NCBI GenBank assembly: GCA_016716265.1
Contig: JADJWQ010000001.1
Location: 1,798,001 to 1,862,000, forward strand
Origin: Planctomycetota bacterium
GTDB taxonomy: Bacteria > Planctomycetota > UBA1135 > UBA2386
Direction: 5' to 3'
DNA length: 64,000 bases
Every line of letters starts with the position of its first letter. Position 1 is the stretch's first letter. The notes beneath the pieces were generated by a model. The model searched no databases and had not been told where the DNA came from. It saw only the letters and a list, made by a program, of their open reading frames with translations. Below, one piece after another: positions 1-8,718 of this stretch. The translations under genes were made by a program, and so were the position numbers.

Positions 1-472
1 CCACGTCGACCGCGGTGAGACCCATCCGCGCCGCCGCCAGTGCACCGACCATGATCTCGAACGGCTCGCGCGGCTCCCGGCCCGCGGTGACGGTGACCTC
101 GGGGTGGACCAGGTAGGCAGCGGGGGTGACGCCTCGCAACAGACCGATCCGGTCGCCATTGCGGGTCGCGATGTGGATCTCGACGGACGCGGCGCGCTGG
201 CCGTCCTGCTCGAGCACGCCCGGCGCCGCGGCCGCCGCGACTTCGGCGTGCCCTCGCGTCAGAACCGAGCGAACGAGGTCGACCTCGTTCGCAGTGCCGA
301 GCAGGAACACCCGGTCGGCGCGGGCCTGGCCACCGGACACGCGGTGCAGGCCGGTCGCGAACGCGGTCATCGCGATGACGAGCAGCGTCGTTGCCGCGAC
401 GCCGAACACCGTGACCAACGAGCGGAGCGGCCGGCGCAGCAGGTTCCGCACGAGGTAGCCGAACGGCAGCAT
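1..472 (-). CDS. FtsX/MacB-type ABC transporter permease (partial, runs off window)
   Basis: Reading from an ATG at 472, the frame stays open to the window edge and begins MLPFGYLVRNLLRRPLRSL. A basic segment then a hydrophobic helix (about residues 14-40) is the normal start of an FtsX-like permease, followed by an extracytoplasmic MacB-type domain. It starts only 3 nt after the stop of the permease upstream, so it is the fifth gene of the export operon. Two different FtsX permeases beside one ATPase suggest a heterodimeric membrane core. The C-terminal helices lie outside the window. The family call rests on the N-terminus and the operon. Confidence 0.8.
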   Translation of the reverse strand, partial: MLPFGYLVRNLLRRPLRSLVTVFGVAATTLLVIAMTAFATGLHRVSGGQARADRVFLLGTANEVDLVRSVLTRGHAEVAAAAAPGVLEQDGQRAASVEIHIATRNGDRIGLLRGVTPAAYLVHPEVTVTAGREPREPFEIMVGALAAARMGLTAVDV

Positions 473-475
473 CGC

Positions 476-1618
476 TCAGTCCGCCTTCACGGCCAGGGCC
501 AGGGAGCGCCGCGCGACCGCGATCGCGGGCGGCAGCGAAGCGAGGACACCGACGACGACCGCGGCGAGCACCGAGACCAGGGCGGTATGCGCGTCGGCCA
601 GCAGGTCGATTCCGTGCCCCTCGACACCGAGCGTGATCGGCCAGAGCATCAGCAACGCGACCACCGCACCGGTGCCGAGCAGGCCGCCGACCACGCTGAG
701 GCCGATGCCCTCGCCGGCGATCAACGCCATCAGGGTGCGCTTGCGCATTCCCACCATCTCGAGCACGCCCATCTCGGCGATCCGAGACTCCGCGCTGATG
801 AACACGGTGTTGGCGATGACCAGCGCGATCACGACGACGCCCAGGTAGCCGAGCCAGCGCGCGAACGCGACGACCTGGGCGATCTCGCCGATCGCCGCAG
901 CGACGAAGGCCTGCATGCCCTTCGTGTCGGTCCGGGCCTGGTCGCTGCGGAACCGGTCGTCGATCTGCGCCGCGAGCAGCTCCGGATCGAGGGACGGGTC
1001 GACCTTCACGAGGAACTCCGTGGCGGCGCCCTGCCGCTCGCGTGCGAGGCTGAGGAGATCGATCGGGACGAACGCGAGGTTGTCGACCGCCGCGGTGTCG
1101 CTGCGCACGATGCCCGCCACGTGGACGTCGACATCGCCGAGCCTCACGCGATCGCCGACGACCAGTCGCCGGCGCTCGGCGAGACGCGCACCGACGAGCG
1201 CTCCGTCGCTACGGTCGCGCCAGTCGGCGAGCGAGCCGCTCAGCACGTCGAGATCGTAGAGCGACTCGAGCTCGTCGACCGGCACGCCGTGCACCGTCAC
1301 GAGGTCGAGGTTCGATCGACAGGAGTTGATGTAGACGAGGACCGGCAGGACCTTCTGCACGCCCTCCATCTGTCCGATCTCGCGCGCGTAGCGCACCGGC
1401 AGCTCGCTGGTCAGCGGGCAGAAGCGGCTGTCCTGGAACACCACCAGCACGGGCCGCGTGGACCGCTCGACGAGTCTGCGGACACCACCGTCGACACTCT
1501 GGACGAAGGTGAACAGCATCATGCCGAGGACCGCGCTCGTCAGCGTGAGCAGCGAGCGGCTGCGCGCCCGCAACGCAGTCCGCAACACGTAGGGCAGGAA
1601 CGCGAGCGTGCTACGCAT
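476..1618 (-). CDS. FtsX/MacB-type ABC transporter permease
   Basis: 380 residues. One N-terminal membrane helix (about 15-40), a long extracytoplasmic region with the DSRFCPL and VHGVPVDELESL segments typical of MacB-like periplasmic domains, then three helices in the last 120 residues (around 'VVVIALVIANTVFISAESRIAEMGVLEMVG'), the FtsX signature layout. The ATG at 1618 overlaps the end of the ATPase gene by 8 nt, which fixes the start. It should form the membrane part of a mechanotransmission exporter with the ATPase at 1611-2321 and the adaptor and TolC proteins upstream. The substrate cannot be read from the sequence. Confidence 0.87.
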   Translation of the reverse strand: MRSTLAFLPYVLRTALRARSRSLLTLTSAVLGMMLFTFVQSVDGGVRRLVERSTRPVLVVFQDSRFCPLTSELPVRYAREIGQMEGVQKVLPVLVYINSCRSNLDLVTVHGVPVDELESLYDLDVLSGSLADWRDRSDGALVGARLAERRRLVVGDRVRLGDVDVHVAGIVRSDTAAVDNLAFVPIDLLSLARERQGAATEFLVKVDPSLDPELLAAQIDDRFRSDQARTDTKGMQAFVAAAIGEIAQVVAFARWLGYLGVVVIALVIANTVFISAESRIAEMGVLEMVGMRKRTLMALIAGEGIGLSVVGGLLGTGAVVALLMLWPITLGVEGHGIDLLADAHTALVSVLAAVVVGVLASLPPAIAVARRSLALAVKAD

Positions 1619-2321
1619 GTTCGTCGACCTCCGATGTGGTGGCGGCGTTCGCTCCGACGATCCGCCCCTTGTCGAGCTCCACGACCCGGTCCGCGCGCGC
1701 GGCGGCCTCATGATCGTGCGTGACCATCACGAGCGTCTTGCCGAACTCGTCCACCAGGCGTCGCAACAGCTCCAGGGTCGCGCGCGCCGCCGTTCGATCG
1801 AGATTGCCGGTCGGCTCGTCGGCCAGCACCACCACCGGGTCGGCGACGATCGCACGTGCGATCGCGACGCGTTGCTGCTGGCCGCCGGACAGCTGCCGGG
1901 GCAGGTGGTGAGCACGGTCGGTGAGCCCGACCGCCGCCAGCGCCGTACCGATGCGCTGCTCGCGCTCGCTGCGGCTCATACGCAGCAGGAGCAACGGCAC
2001 CTCGACGTTCTCGAACGCCGTCAGCACGGGGATCAGGTTGTATTGCTGGAATACGTAGCCGACCGCGCGGGCCCGCCAGCTCGCGAGGGCGCTCGCGGAC
2101 AGACCGGTGATCTCGGCGTCGCCGACGCGAACGCTGCCCTTGGTCGGCCGGTCGATGCCAGCCAGCAGATGCAGCAACGTCGTCTTGCCGCTGCCGGACG
2201 GCCCCATCAGCGAGACGAACTCCCCGGCCCCGACCGTGAAGTCGAGGTCCTCGATCGGCGTGACGGTCTCCACGCGTCCTGCGAAGGTCTTGGTCACCCC
2301 ACGAAGCTCGATCAGGGTCAT
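1611..2321 (-). CDS. ABC transporter ATP-binding protein, MacB/LolD type
   Basis: 236 residues with a complete ATPase core: Walker A GPSGSGKTT near residue 40, Q-loop in 'GYVFQQYNLIPVLTAFENV', signature LSGGQQQR, Walker B VVLADEPTGNLD and the H-loop histidine in MVTHDHE. The 'FQQYNLIP..TAFENVEVPL' stretch is characteristic of the LolD/MacB/FtsE group that pairs with FtsX permeases. The start overlaps the adaptor stop by 4 nt (ATGA). It powers the export system through the permeases downstream. Confidence 0.95.
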   Translation of the reverse strand: MTLIELRGVTKTFAGRVETVTPIEDLDFTVGAGEFVSLMGPSGSGKTTLLHLLAGIDRPTKGSVRVGDAEITGLSASALASWRARAVGYVFQQYNLIPVLTAFENVEVPLLLLRMSRSEREQRIGTALAAVGLTDRAHHLPRQLSGGQQQRVAIARAIVADPVVVLADEPTGNLDRTAARATLELLRRLVDEFGKTLVMVTHDHEAAARADRVVELDKGRIVGANAATTSEVDEHA

Positions 2322-3841
2322 TGCGCAATCTCCTGCACGCGCTCTCCGTCGGCGACCGGATCGAGTGCGATACGATGGGTCGGCGAGAGCGGTCCGCGCA
2401 CCAGCACGAGCGCTCCGTCCTGCCCGACCCGCTCGACGGCGACGCGCCGCACGGTTCCGGAGCGCGGGTCGAAGACGTATACGGCGCCGTCCCGCACGGC
2501 GGCGTCGGGCACAACGAAGACGTCGGCGCCGGCAACGGCGTCCGACGCGGTCTCCGCCGACGTCGGGTCGGCCGGCTGCACCCCGACGAAACGCGCGCGG
2601 CAGAGGGTCTCGGGACGCAGCAGCCGCGGCGGATCGAGCAGCCCGATCTGGACCCGCAGCGTGTTCTTCAGCAGATCCGCCTCGTGCACGAGCCGCTGCA
2701 CCACACCGTGGACCACCTGCTCGCCGATCGCGTCGCTACGGATCTCGACCGACTGACCGGCGCCGATCCCGGCGAGCGAATCGAAGGGCACGTCGATCCG
2801 AGCCCGCAGCCGCTGCGGGTCGTAGAGCGCGACGATCGCCTGGGCACCCTCGCCGACCGTGTCGCCGGGCATCGCCGCGAGGCGCAACACGACGCCGTCG
2901 ACCGGCGCCGTCACCGTCGCCCAGGCGAGCTCCCGCTCGGCGATGGCGAGCCCGATGCGCGCCGCGTCGAGCGCGGCCTCCGCCAGCTGGGACCGCGCCG
3001 TCGCGACGGCGAGGGCACCGCGCAGGTCGACCGGATCTCTCGCGAGCTCCTCCTGGAGCGCGACCGTCGCCCGCCATGCGGCGGCCTCGGCCTCGAGACC
3101 GAGCACCTCGCGCTCCGCAGCTGCCGCGGCGGCGTGCGCGGCGTCGGCCGAGGCGCGGGCGCGCTCCAGCGCCACCGGATGGCTGCTGCCGGCCGTCTCG
3201 AGACGCTCCTGCGCCGTGGCGAGCGCCTGCGCGCTCGCCGCGTCGGCGCTGGCGACGCGCGCGCGCTCGCGTGCGGTGGCGAGCCGGGTCTCGACCGCCG
3301 CCGACCCGGCGGCCGCCTCGCGCAGCCGCGAGCGTGCTTCGGCGTTCTGGCGGAGCCGCTCGGTGGCGAGCTCCCGGTCGGCGCGCGCCATCGCGAGGTC
3401 CGCCTCGCGCTCGGCCGCTGCTGCGCGGGCGCGGTCGCGCGCGGCGAGGAGCTCCGCGCTCTCGAGCGTCGCGAGGACCGTCTCGCCGGCGTGGACCTCG
3501 GCTCCCTCGAGCACCAGGAGCTGCGCCAGGCGGCCCTTCACCAGGGGTCTGACGACGATCGGAAACGGGTCGGGCTCGACCCAGCCGACCGCCTCGACGA
3601 CGGTGCCGGCCCGCGCGCCGGCCGCTCCGGTCACGCCGTCGGCGCGGCCGTTCCAGGCCTGCACGCGCGCCATCCGGACCGCGTGCACCGGGCGCAGCAG
3701 TGGCCACAGGAAGCTGGCGACCACGGCGAGCGCGAGCACCGCGATCGACCCCACCGCGAGGCGCGGGCCGCGCGGGCGGCGCAGTCCGCCGGCCGGCGGG
3801 CGGTCGTCGATGCGCAGCCGCGACAGGTCGACCCCGGTCAT
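2318..3841 (-). CDS. HlyD/MacA-like periplasmic adaptor protein
   Basis: 507 residues: a cytoplasmic N-terminus, one membrane helix near residues 28-48, a first half-lipoyl motif ('GWVEPDPFPIVVRPLVKGRLAQLLVLEGAEVHAGE'), a very long Ala/Glu/Arg-rich alpha-hairpin (about residues 115-300), then the second half-lipoyl 'ATVTAPVDGVVLRLAAMPGDTV' and a beta-barrel. This is the membrane-fusion layout linking an inner-membrane transporter to TolC. The hairpin is longer than in MacA. The ATG at 3841 was chosen because it overlaps the TolC-like stop by 4 nt; the frame is open further upstream but lies inside the neighbouring gene. Confidence 0.88.
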   Translation of the reverse strand: MTGVDLSRLRIDDRPPAGGLRRPRGPRLAVGSIAVLALAVVASFLWPLLRPVHAVRMARVQAWNGRADGVTGAAGARAGTVVEAVGWVEPDPFPIVVRPLVKGRLAQLLVLEGAEVHAGETVLATLESAELLAARDRARAAAAEREADLAMARADRELATERLRQNAEARSRLREAAAGSAAVETRLATARERARVASADAASAQALATAQERLETAGSSHPVALERARASADAAHAAAAAAEREVLGLEAEAAAWRATVALQEELARDPVDLRGALAVATARSQLAEAALDAARIGLAIAERELAWATVTAPVDGVVLRLAAMPGDTVGEGAQAIVALYDPQRLRARIDVPFDSLAGIGAGQSVEIRSDAIGEQVVHGVVQRLVHEADLLKNTLRVQIGLLDPPRLLRPETLCRARFVGVQPADPTSAETASDAVAGADVFVVPDAAVRDGAVYVFDPRSGTVRRVAVERVGQDGALVLVRGPLSPTHRIALDPVADGERVQEIAQ

Positions 3842-5085
3842 CGTCCGCCTCCCGCGACGCTCGCCGCCTCGCCCGCGGGATCGGCGCGGTCGGAGCTGGC
3901 CGGCCAGCCCCACGCTTCGGCGCGCCGGGCCCGCGCGCGCGCGACTTCCACCACCGCCTGCCGGTGCTCGCGGAAGTCGCCCAGCGCGCGCTGCGCTGCG
4001 CGGACGAAGGGCTCGAACGCATCCGGTTCGACCTCCAGTGCGACCCGGGAAGCCGCGAGCGAGGTCGCGCTGGCGCGCAGCGCGGTCGCGGTCGCCGCAG
4101 TGTCCGCCTCGGCCGTGGCGAGCCGGGCGTCCGCGCGCGCCACCTCCTGCTGCGCCGTGAGGAACGCACCGGCCAGCGCCTCGCGCGCCGCGCTGCGACG
4201 CTCCCGGGCGGCTGCCGCGAGCCCGTCCATGCCGAACGGGATCTGTAGCATCCCCATCGCGTTCAGCGGGTCGCCGCGCAGTGACACGTCCGGACCGATC
4301 CGCAGGCTCGGGAACTGCGCCGCGACGGCCTCGCGGAAGCGGGCGTCGGCGACCTCGAAGCGCGCGGTCGCGAGGCGGAGATCGGGTCGAGCCAGGAGCT
4401 CTCCCGGTGAGCCGTGCGGCTGCCGCGGCCAGTCGGGGTCGACCGGGAGGAGTTCGAGGGCTGCGCTCCGGTCGAGGCCGAGCAGGCGGCGCAGGTCTGC
4501 GCGGTTGTCGGTGCGCGCGCGCTCGAGCGCGACGGCCTCGCTGCGAGCGCGGGCCTGCGCGGCGGTCAGCTCGGCGACGGCGACCGGCGCAGCGAGCCCC
4601 GCCTGCTCGAAGGCGCGCACGTCGAGCGCAAGGTCGGGAACATCGAGCGCCGCGAGTGCCGCGTCGACCAGGAAGCACTCCGCCACCGCGACGAGCGTTC
4701 GCCACCGCGCGGTCGCGAGGTCGGCGAGCGCTTCCGCAAGCCGTGCGTCGGCGGCGTCGATCGCCGCGCCGCGCGGGCCGAGGCCGAGCAGCGCGATCGG
4801 ATCGAGCGTCGGCGCCAGCGTCTGCTCGCGACCCCGATACTCGACGTTGAGCGTCTGCGGCACCGTGGTCTCCGCGCCCGCGGCGCGCGCCTCCGCTTCC
4901 CGCGCGCGGACCTCGGGATTGGCTCGGAGCGCGAGCTCGAAGGCGGCATCGACGTCGAGCGAGCCACCGGGCCGCGCCGCGACCTCGGCGGCGACGAGCG
5001 CGGCATCGGCCGCGTCGGCCTCGTAGCCGACGCAGGCGGGCAGGGTCAGGAGCAGGACGACGGGAAGCGCTACGCGTGCCGACAT
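3838..5085 (-). CDS. TolC-family outer-membrane efflux lipoprotein
   Basis: 415 residues. The ATG at 5085 gives MSARVALPVVLLLTLPACVG, a signal peptide with a lipobox (LPAC), so it should be lipid-anchored like the OprM/NodT branch. The rest is Ala-rich helical heptads with the family's 'FELALRANPEVRAREAEARAAG' opening and an internal repeat ('LLARPDLRLATARFEVADARFREAVAAQFPSLRIGPDVSL'). It overlaps the adaptor by 4 nt and should form the exit duct. The identification rests on pattern and operon position. Confidence 0.87.
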   Translation of the reverse strand: MSARVALPVVLLLTLPACVGYEADAADAALVAAEVAARPGGSLDVDAAFELALRANPEVRAREAEARAAGAETTVPQTLNVEYRGREQTLAPTLDPIALLGLGPRGAAIDAADARLAEALADLATARWRTLVAVAECFLVDAALAALDVPDLALDVRAFEQAGLAAPVAVAELTAAQARARSEAVALERARTDNRADLRRLLGLDRSAALELLPVDPDWPRQPHGSPGELLARPDLRLATARFEVADARFREAVAAQFPSLRIGPDVSLRGDPLNAMGMLQIPFGMDGLAAAARERRSAAREALAGAFLTAQQEVARADARLATAEADTAATATALRASATSLAASRVALEVEPDAFEPFVRAAQRALGDFREHRQAVVEVARARARRAEAWGWPASSDRADPAGEAASVAGGGR

Positions 5086-5187
5086 GGCGGTCGGGATCCG
5101 GCGGGAACGATCACTGCGGACCGAAGCCACGGCCAGGGACGCAACGCGGGCCCGCAGCCGAGACCTCGACGTCGGAGCGACCGTGGC

Positions 5188-5661
5188 TCAGATCAGGAGC
5201 ACGGTGCAGGCGCGCAGCGCGGTGATGCGATCGGGTCTGGGCGGTGCGCGGCCGAAACGCCGCAGGCAGGGGCGAGCCGGCGGGGGCGACACGTTCGGCA
5301 GCGGCGTGCTGCCGAACGCCGCGAGACCACCCGGGTCGTCACCGGGTCCATGGACATCCGGCAAGCCGGGCTCGAGGCCGATCTCCAGGACCGAGCAGCA
5401 CCCGGACCGCGCGGGGCGGTGGAAGCCGACCGGCTTCTGCTCGACATCGCCGGACAGCGCCTCGACGACGCCGGTCGGCGTGCAGCACGCACACGCGTGT
5501 GCCGTGATCGCCGGGTCCGCAGCCGCGCAGCAGGCGTCCACCACCGCCGGGGGCAGACAGCAATCACCGCGGCACACCGTCCAGCGCGTGTTCTGCAGCC
5601 CGCTGGCGACGAGCACGGCGACCAGCGCGAGGATGGCGCTCCAGGTTCGTCGCTCGGTCAC
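5188..5661 (-). CDS. Cys-rich membrane-anchored hypothetical protein
   Basis: From a GTG at 5661 the product is 157 residues: a short basic start, one hydrophobic helix (WSAILALVAVLVASGL), then a cysteine-dense segment (CRGDCC, DACCAAADPAITAHACACC) and a Gly/Pro-rich tail. A TTG start at 5709 is also possible and would add 16 residues. It lies 102 nt upstream of the TolC-like gene on the same strand, so it may be the first gene of the export operon, perhaps a metal-binding periplasmic protein. That function is inferred only from the cysteines. No family recognised. Confidence 0.5.
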   Translation of the reverse strand: MTERRTWSAILALVAVLVASGLQNTRWTVCRGDCCLPPAVVDACCAAADPAITAHACACCTPTGVVEALSGDVEQKPVGFHRPARSGCCSVLEIGLEPGLPDVHGPGDDPGGLAAFGSTPLPNVSPPPARPCLRRFGRAPPRPDRITALRACTVLLI

Positions 5662-5734
5662 GGTGGCGCGGGAGGTCACGGCGCCGATACCGTCGATCGG
5701 CGCGACCAAGCTGTCAAGCGGCGACCGCGCGGGA

Positions 5735-5819
5735 GACTTCCGATCGGTACCGCGTACGGTTTTTACATCTCGCGCTCCGCGCGAGATGTAAAAACCGTAC
5801 GCGGTACCGATCGGAAGTC
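5735..5819. repeat. Perfect 41-bp inverted repeat with 3-nt loop
   Basis: Arms 5735-5775 and 5779-5819 are exact reverse complements around TCC. The arms contain nested small palindromes (CCGATCGG, GGTACC, CGTACG) and a run of five T inside the stem. The right arm overlaps the last bases of the ALDH stop codon (TGA, 5820-5818). On either strand the T-run precedes the inner hairpin, so it does not look like a standard intrinsic terminator. It could still stop or process the ALDH transcript by its extreme stability. Confidence 0.95.
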
Positions 5820-7341
5820 AGTCGCCGAACTTGATGCCCTGGGCGAGGGGGAGGTCGGTGCTGTAGTTGATCGTGTTGGTCTGGCGGCGCATGTAGACCT
5901 TCCAGGCGTCGCTGCCGGACTCGCGACCACCGCCGGTCTCCTTCTCGCCGCCGAACGCACCACCGATCTCGGCGCCGCTGGTGCCGATGTTGACGTTGGC
6001 GATGCCGCAGTCGCTGCCGGCGACCGACAGGAAGCGCTCGGCCTCCAGCAGGTTGGTCGTGAAGATCGAGCTCGACAGGCCCTGCGGCACACCATTGTGC
6101 ATGGCGATCGCTTCGTCGAGCGTGTCGTAGCCCATCATGTAGAGCAGCGGCGCGAAGGTCTCGTCCTGCACGATCTGCCACTCGTTCTTCACGGCCGCGA
6201 TGGCCGGCGTCACGTAGCAGCCGCCGCGGTACTTCGGCCCGTCGAGCTTGTCGCCGCCGCACAGCAGCTCGCCGCCGGCCTTCTTCACCTCGTGGATCGC
6301 GCTCATCATGTCGCGCACCGCGCCGGTGTCGACCAGCGGGCCCATCACCGTGTGCGGGTCCAGCGGGTCACCGATTCTGATCTGCGCATAGGCGCGCACC
6401 AGCCGATCGGTCAACGCATCCCGGATCGACTCGTGGGCGATGATGCGCCGCGTGCTCGTGCAGCGCTGACCGGCCGTGCCGACCGCGCCGAACAGGATCG
6501 CGCGCGTCGCCATCGCGAGATCGGCGTGCTGCGACACGATGATCGCATTGTTGCCGCCGAGCTCCAGGATGGTGCGGCCGAGTCGCTTGTGGACGACCTC
6601 ACCGACGTGATAGCCCATGCGGCACGAGCCCGTCGCGCTGACCAGCGGGATCCGCCGGTCGTGCAGCAGCTCCTCGCCGACCGACGAGCCCTTGCCGATC
6701 ACCAGCGCGAAGATCGCCGGGTCGACGCCGTTCGCGCGGCACACCCGCTCGGCGATCCTGGTGCAGGCGACGGCGGTCAGCGGCGTCTTGCTGGACGGCT
6801 TCCACAGCGTCGCGTCGCCACACACCGCCGCGATCGCGCTGTTCCACGCCCACACGGCGACCGGGAAGTTGAACGCGCTGATGACCCCCACCACGCCGAG
6901 CGGATGCCACTGCTCGTACATCCGGTGGCCCGGCCGCTCGGAGTGCATCGTCAGCCCGTAGAGCTGCCGCGACAGGCCGGTGGCGAAGTCGCAGATGTCG
7001 ATCATCTCCTGGACCTCGCCCTGGCCCTCCGCGCGGATCTTGCCCATCTCGAGCGTGACCAGCGCGCCGAGCGCCTCCTTGTGCTCGCGCAACGCATTGC
7101 CGAGCTGGCGGACGATCTCGCCGCGCCGCGGCGCCGGCAGCATGCGCCACTCGAGGAACGCCGCGTGCGCGCGGCCGGCGATCTGCCGGTACTCGTCGGT
7201 CGTCACCTGCGTGACGGTCGCGATCCGTTCGCCATCGATCGGTGATACGGACTCGAGCGCCTCACCGGAGCCGAGCCACTCGCCGCAGAATCCGCCCGGG
7301 TTGACGTCGGCGAGGTCCAGTGCCTTGAGGATGTCGTGCAT
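5818..7341 (-). CDS. amaB: ALDH7-family aldehyde dehydrogenase (alpha-aminoadipic semialdehyde / piperideine-6-carboxylate dehydrogenase)
   Basis: 507 residues, full length for the antiquitin (ALDH7) group. Visible: 'GVVGVISAFNFPVAVWAWNSAIA' with the catalytic Asn, NAD-binding 'WKPSSKTPLTAVACT', 'ILELGGNNAIIV' with the general-base Glu, catalytic Cys in 'GTAGQRCTSTRR', and the C-terminal 'GAFGGEKETGGGRESGSDAWKVYMRRQTNTINYS' that is diagnostic for this group. It should oxidise 2-aminoadipate 6-semialdehyde to 2-aminoadipate with NAD+ in lysine breakdown. No other lysine-catabolic gene is adjacent. It ends in the inverted repeat. The symbol is by family resemblance. Confidence 0.9.
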   Translation of the reverse strand: MHDILKALDLADVNPGGFCGEWLGSGEALESVSPIDGERIATVTQVTTDEYRQIAGRAHAAFLEWRMLPAPRRGEIVRQLGNALREHKEALGALVTLEMGKIRAEGQGEVQEMIDICDFATGLSRQLYGLTMHSERPGHRMYEQWHPLGVVGVISAFNFPVAVWAWNSAIAAVCGDATLWKPSSKTPLTAVACTRIAERVCRANGVDPAIFALVIGKGSSVGEELLHDRRIPLVSATGSCRMGYHVGEVVHKRLGRTILELGGNNAIIVSQHADLAMATRAILFGAVGTAGQRCTSTRRIIAHESIRDALTDRLVRAYAQIRIGDPLDPHTVMGPLVDTGAVRDMMSAIHEVKKAGGELLCGGDKLDGPKYRGGCYVTPAIAAVKNEWQIVQDETFAPLLYMMGYDTLDEAIAMHNGVPQGLSSSIFTTNLLEAERFLSVAGSDCGIANVNIGTSGAEIGGAFGGEKETGGGRESGSDAWKVYMRRQTNTINYSTDLPLAQGIKFGD

Positions 7342-7489
7342 CGTTCGCTGTGACGGAAGCGCGCCCGGCGCTGCGGTGTGCAGAGCTTGTGGCGACGAAG
7401 TGAAACCCGGAGCGTAGCCCCCGTGCAGGGCCGTTCAAGCCGACCACCGGGAGGAACGACCGCGCGCGTGCCCGGCGTCTCCGAGCCGC

Positions 7490-8071
7490 TCAGGCGCTGG
7501 CGCTGAACAGCCCCGCGAACCCCATGAACGCCAGCGACAGCGTCCCGGCGATCAGCAGGTTCATGGCGGTGCCCTTGATGAGCGACGGGATGTCCGACAA
7601 CTCCGCTTCCTCGCGGATGCCGGCCATCAGCACCAGCGCGAGCGTGAACCCCGCACCACCGCCGAGCGCGAACACGATGCCCTCGAACAGGCCGTAGCCA
7701 CGACTGGTCTGGAACAGCGCGAGGCCGAGGATGGCACAGTTGGTCGTGATCAGTGGCAGGAAGATGCCGAGCGCGCGGAACAGCGTCGGGTTCAGCTTCT
7801 TGATCACCATCTCGACGAACTGCACGGTGCTCGCGATCACGACGATGAAGCTGATCAGCTTCAGGTAGGGCGCGTACGGCAGCACCCACCGCTCGAGCGC
7901 CCACGCGCACACCGACGTGATCACCATCACGAAGATGCTCGCGACACCGAGCCGGAATGCTGTACCAATGCGACTCGAGACGCCGAAGAACGGGCACAGG
8001 CCGAGGAAGTACGACAGCGTGAAGTTGTTCACGACCATCGCGCTGATGAAGATCCACATCAGGTTCTCCAT
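7490..8071 (-). CDS. rnfA: Rnf complex subunit RnfA
   Basis: 193 residues, six membrane helices, with the typical opening 'MENLMWIFISAMVVNNFTLSYFLGLCPFFGVS' and the conserved 'LPLITTNCAILG' helix that carries the half-buried Cys. RnfA and RnfE are homologous inverted subunits holding a shared intramembrane Fe-S centre. The ATG shares one base with the rnfE stop. It is the last gene of the kor-rnf cluster. Confidence 0.96.
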   Translation of the reverse strand: MENLMWIFISAMVVNNFTLSYFLGLCPFFGVSSRIGTAFRLGVASIFVMVITSVCAWALERWVLPYAPYLKLISFIVVIASTVQFVEMVIKKLNPTLFRALGIFLPLITTNCAILGLALFQTSRGYGLFEGIVFALGGGAGFTLALVLMAGIREEAELSDIPSLIKGTAMNLLIAGTLSLAFMGFAGLFSASA

Positions 8072-8718
8072 CACGCCACCTCCTCGGCGCTCATTGCCTG
8101 GGCGCGGCGCGCGCGCGCGGCGCGGACGTTCGCGAACACCAGCAGGATCAGGCCGAGCATCAGGAACCCGCCCGGCGGCAGGATCATGATCACCCACGGC
8201 TCGAAGTGCGGGCCGAACAGCGACATGCCGAACAGCGCGCCGCTGCCGAGGATCTCGCGCGTGGCGCCCAGGCACAGTAGCGCGATCGCGAAGCCCGCGG
8301 CCATCCCGAGCGCATCCAGGACCGCGAGGCGCACCGGGTTCTTCGCGGCGAATGCCTCCTGCCGGCCGAGGATGATGCAGTTCACGACGATCAGCGAGAT
8401 GAACGCACCCAGCTCCTTGTGCACGGCGGGCGACAGCGCCTGCAGTACGAAGTCGGCCACCGTGACGAACGTCGCGATGACGATGATGTAGGTCGAGATG
8501 CGCACCTGCTTCGGGATGAGCGTCCGCAGCATCGAGATCAGGAAGCTCGACCCGACCAGCACGAAAGCCGTCGCCGCGCCCATCGCGATCGCGTTGATCG
8601 CGCTGTTCGTGACCGCCAGCGTCGGACACATGCCGAGCACCTGGACGAACACCGGGTTCTCCTTCCAGATGCCCTTGACGAACTCCGCGTAGGCGCGCCC
8701 GGGATCCTGGTCGGTCAT
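8071..8718 (-). CDS. rnfE: Rnf complex subunit RnfE
   Basis: 215 residues with six hydrophobic helices. 'GIWKENPVFVQVLGMCPTLAVTNSAINAIAMG' and 'ISLIVVNCIILGRQEAFA' are the RnfE/RnfA-family signatures, including the two cysteines of the membrane Fe-S site. Start at the ATG at 8718, which overlaps the rnfG stop by 4 nt; the frame is open upstream only as a shadow of rnfG. It works with RnfA as the electron path across the membrane. Confidence 0.96.
   Translation of the reverse strand: MTDQDPGRAYAEFVKGIWKENPVFVQVLGMCPTLAVTNSAINAIAMGAATAFVLVGSSFLISMLRTLIPKQVRISTYIIVIATFVTVADFVLQALSPAVHKELGAFISLIVVNCIILGRQEAFAAKNPVRLAVLDALGMAAGFAIALLCLGATREILGSGALFGMSLFGPHFEPWVIMILPPGGFLMLGLILLVFANVRAARARRAQAMSAEEVA

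Noticed and set aside
104..5026. Very long plus-strand open frames opposite the export operon
   Set aside because: They are shadows of the minus-strand genes: Arg/Gly/Ala/Asp-rich translations with no domain, as usual in GC-rich DNA. The minus-strand genes have full motifs.
5735..5819. Inverted repeat as an ordinary intrinsic terminator
   Set aside because: The T-run is inside the stem and no T-tract follows the hairpin on either strand.
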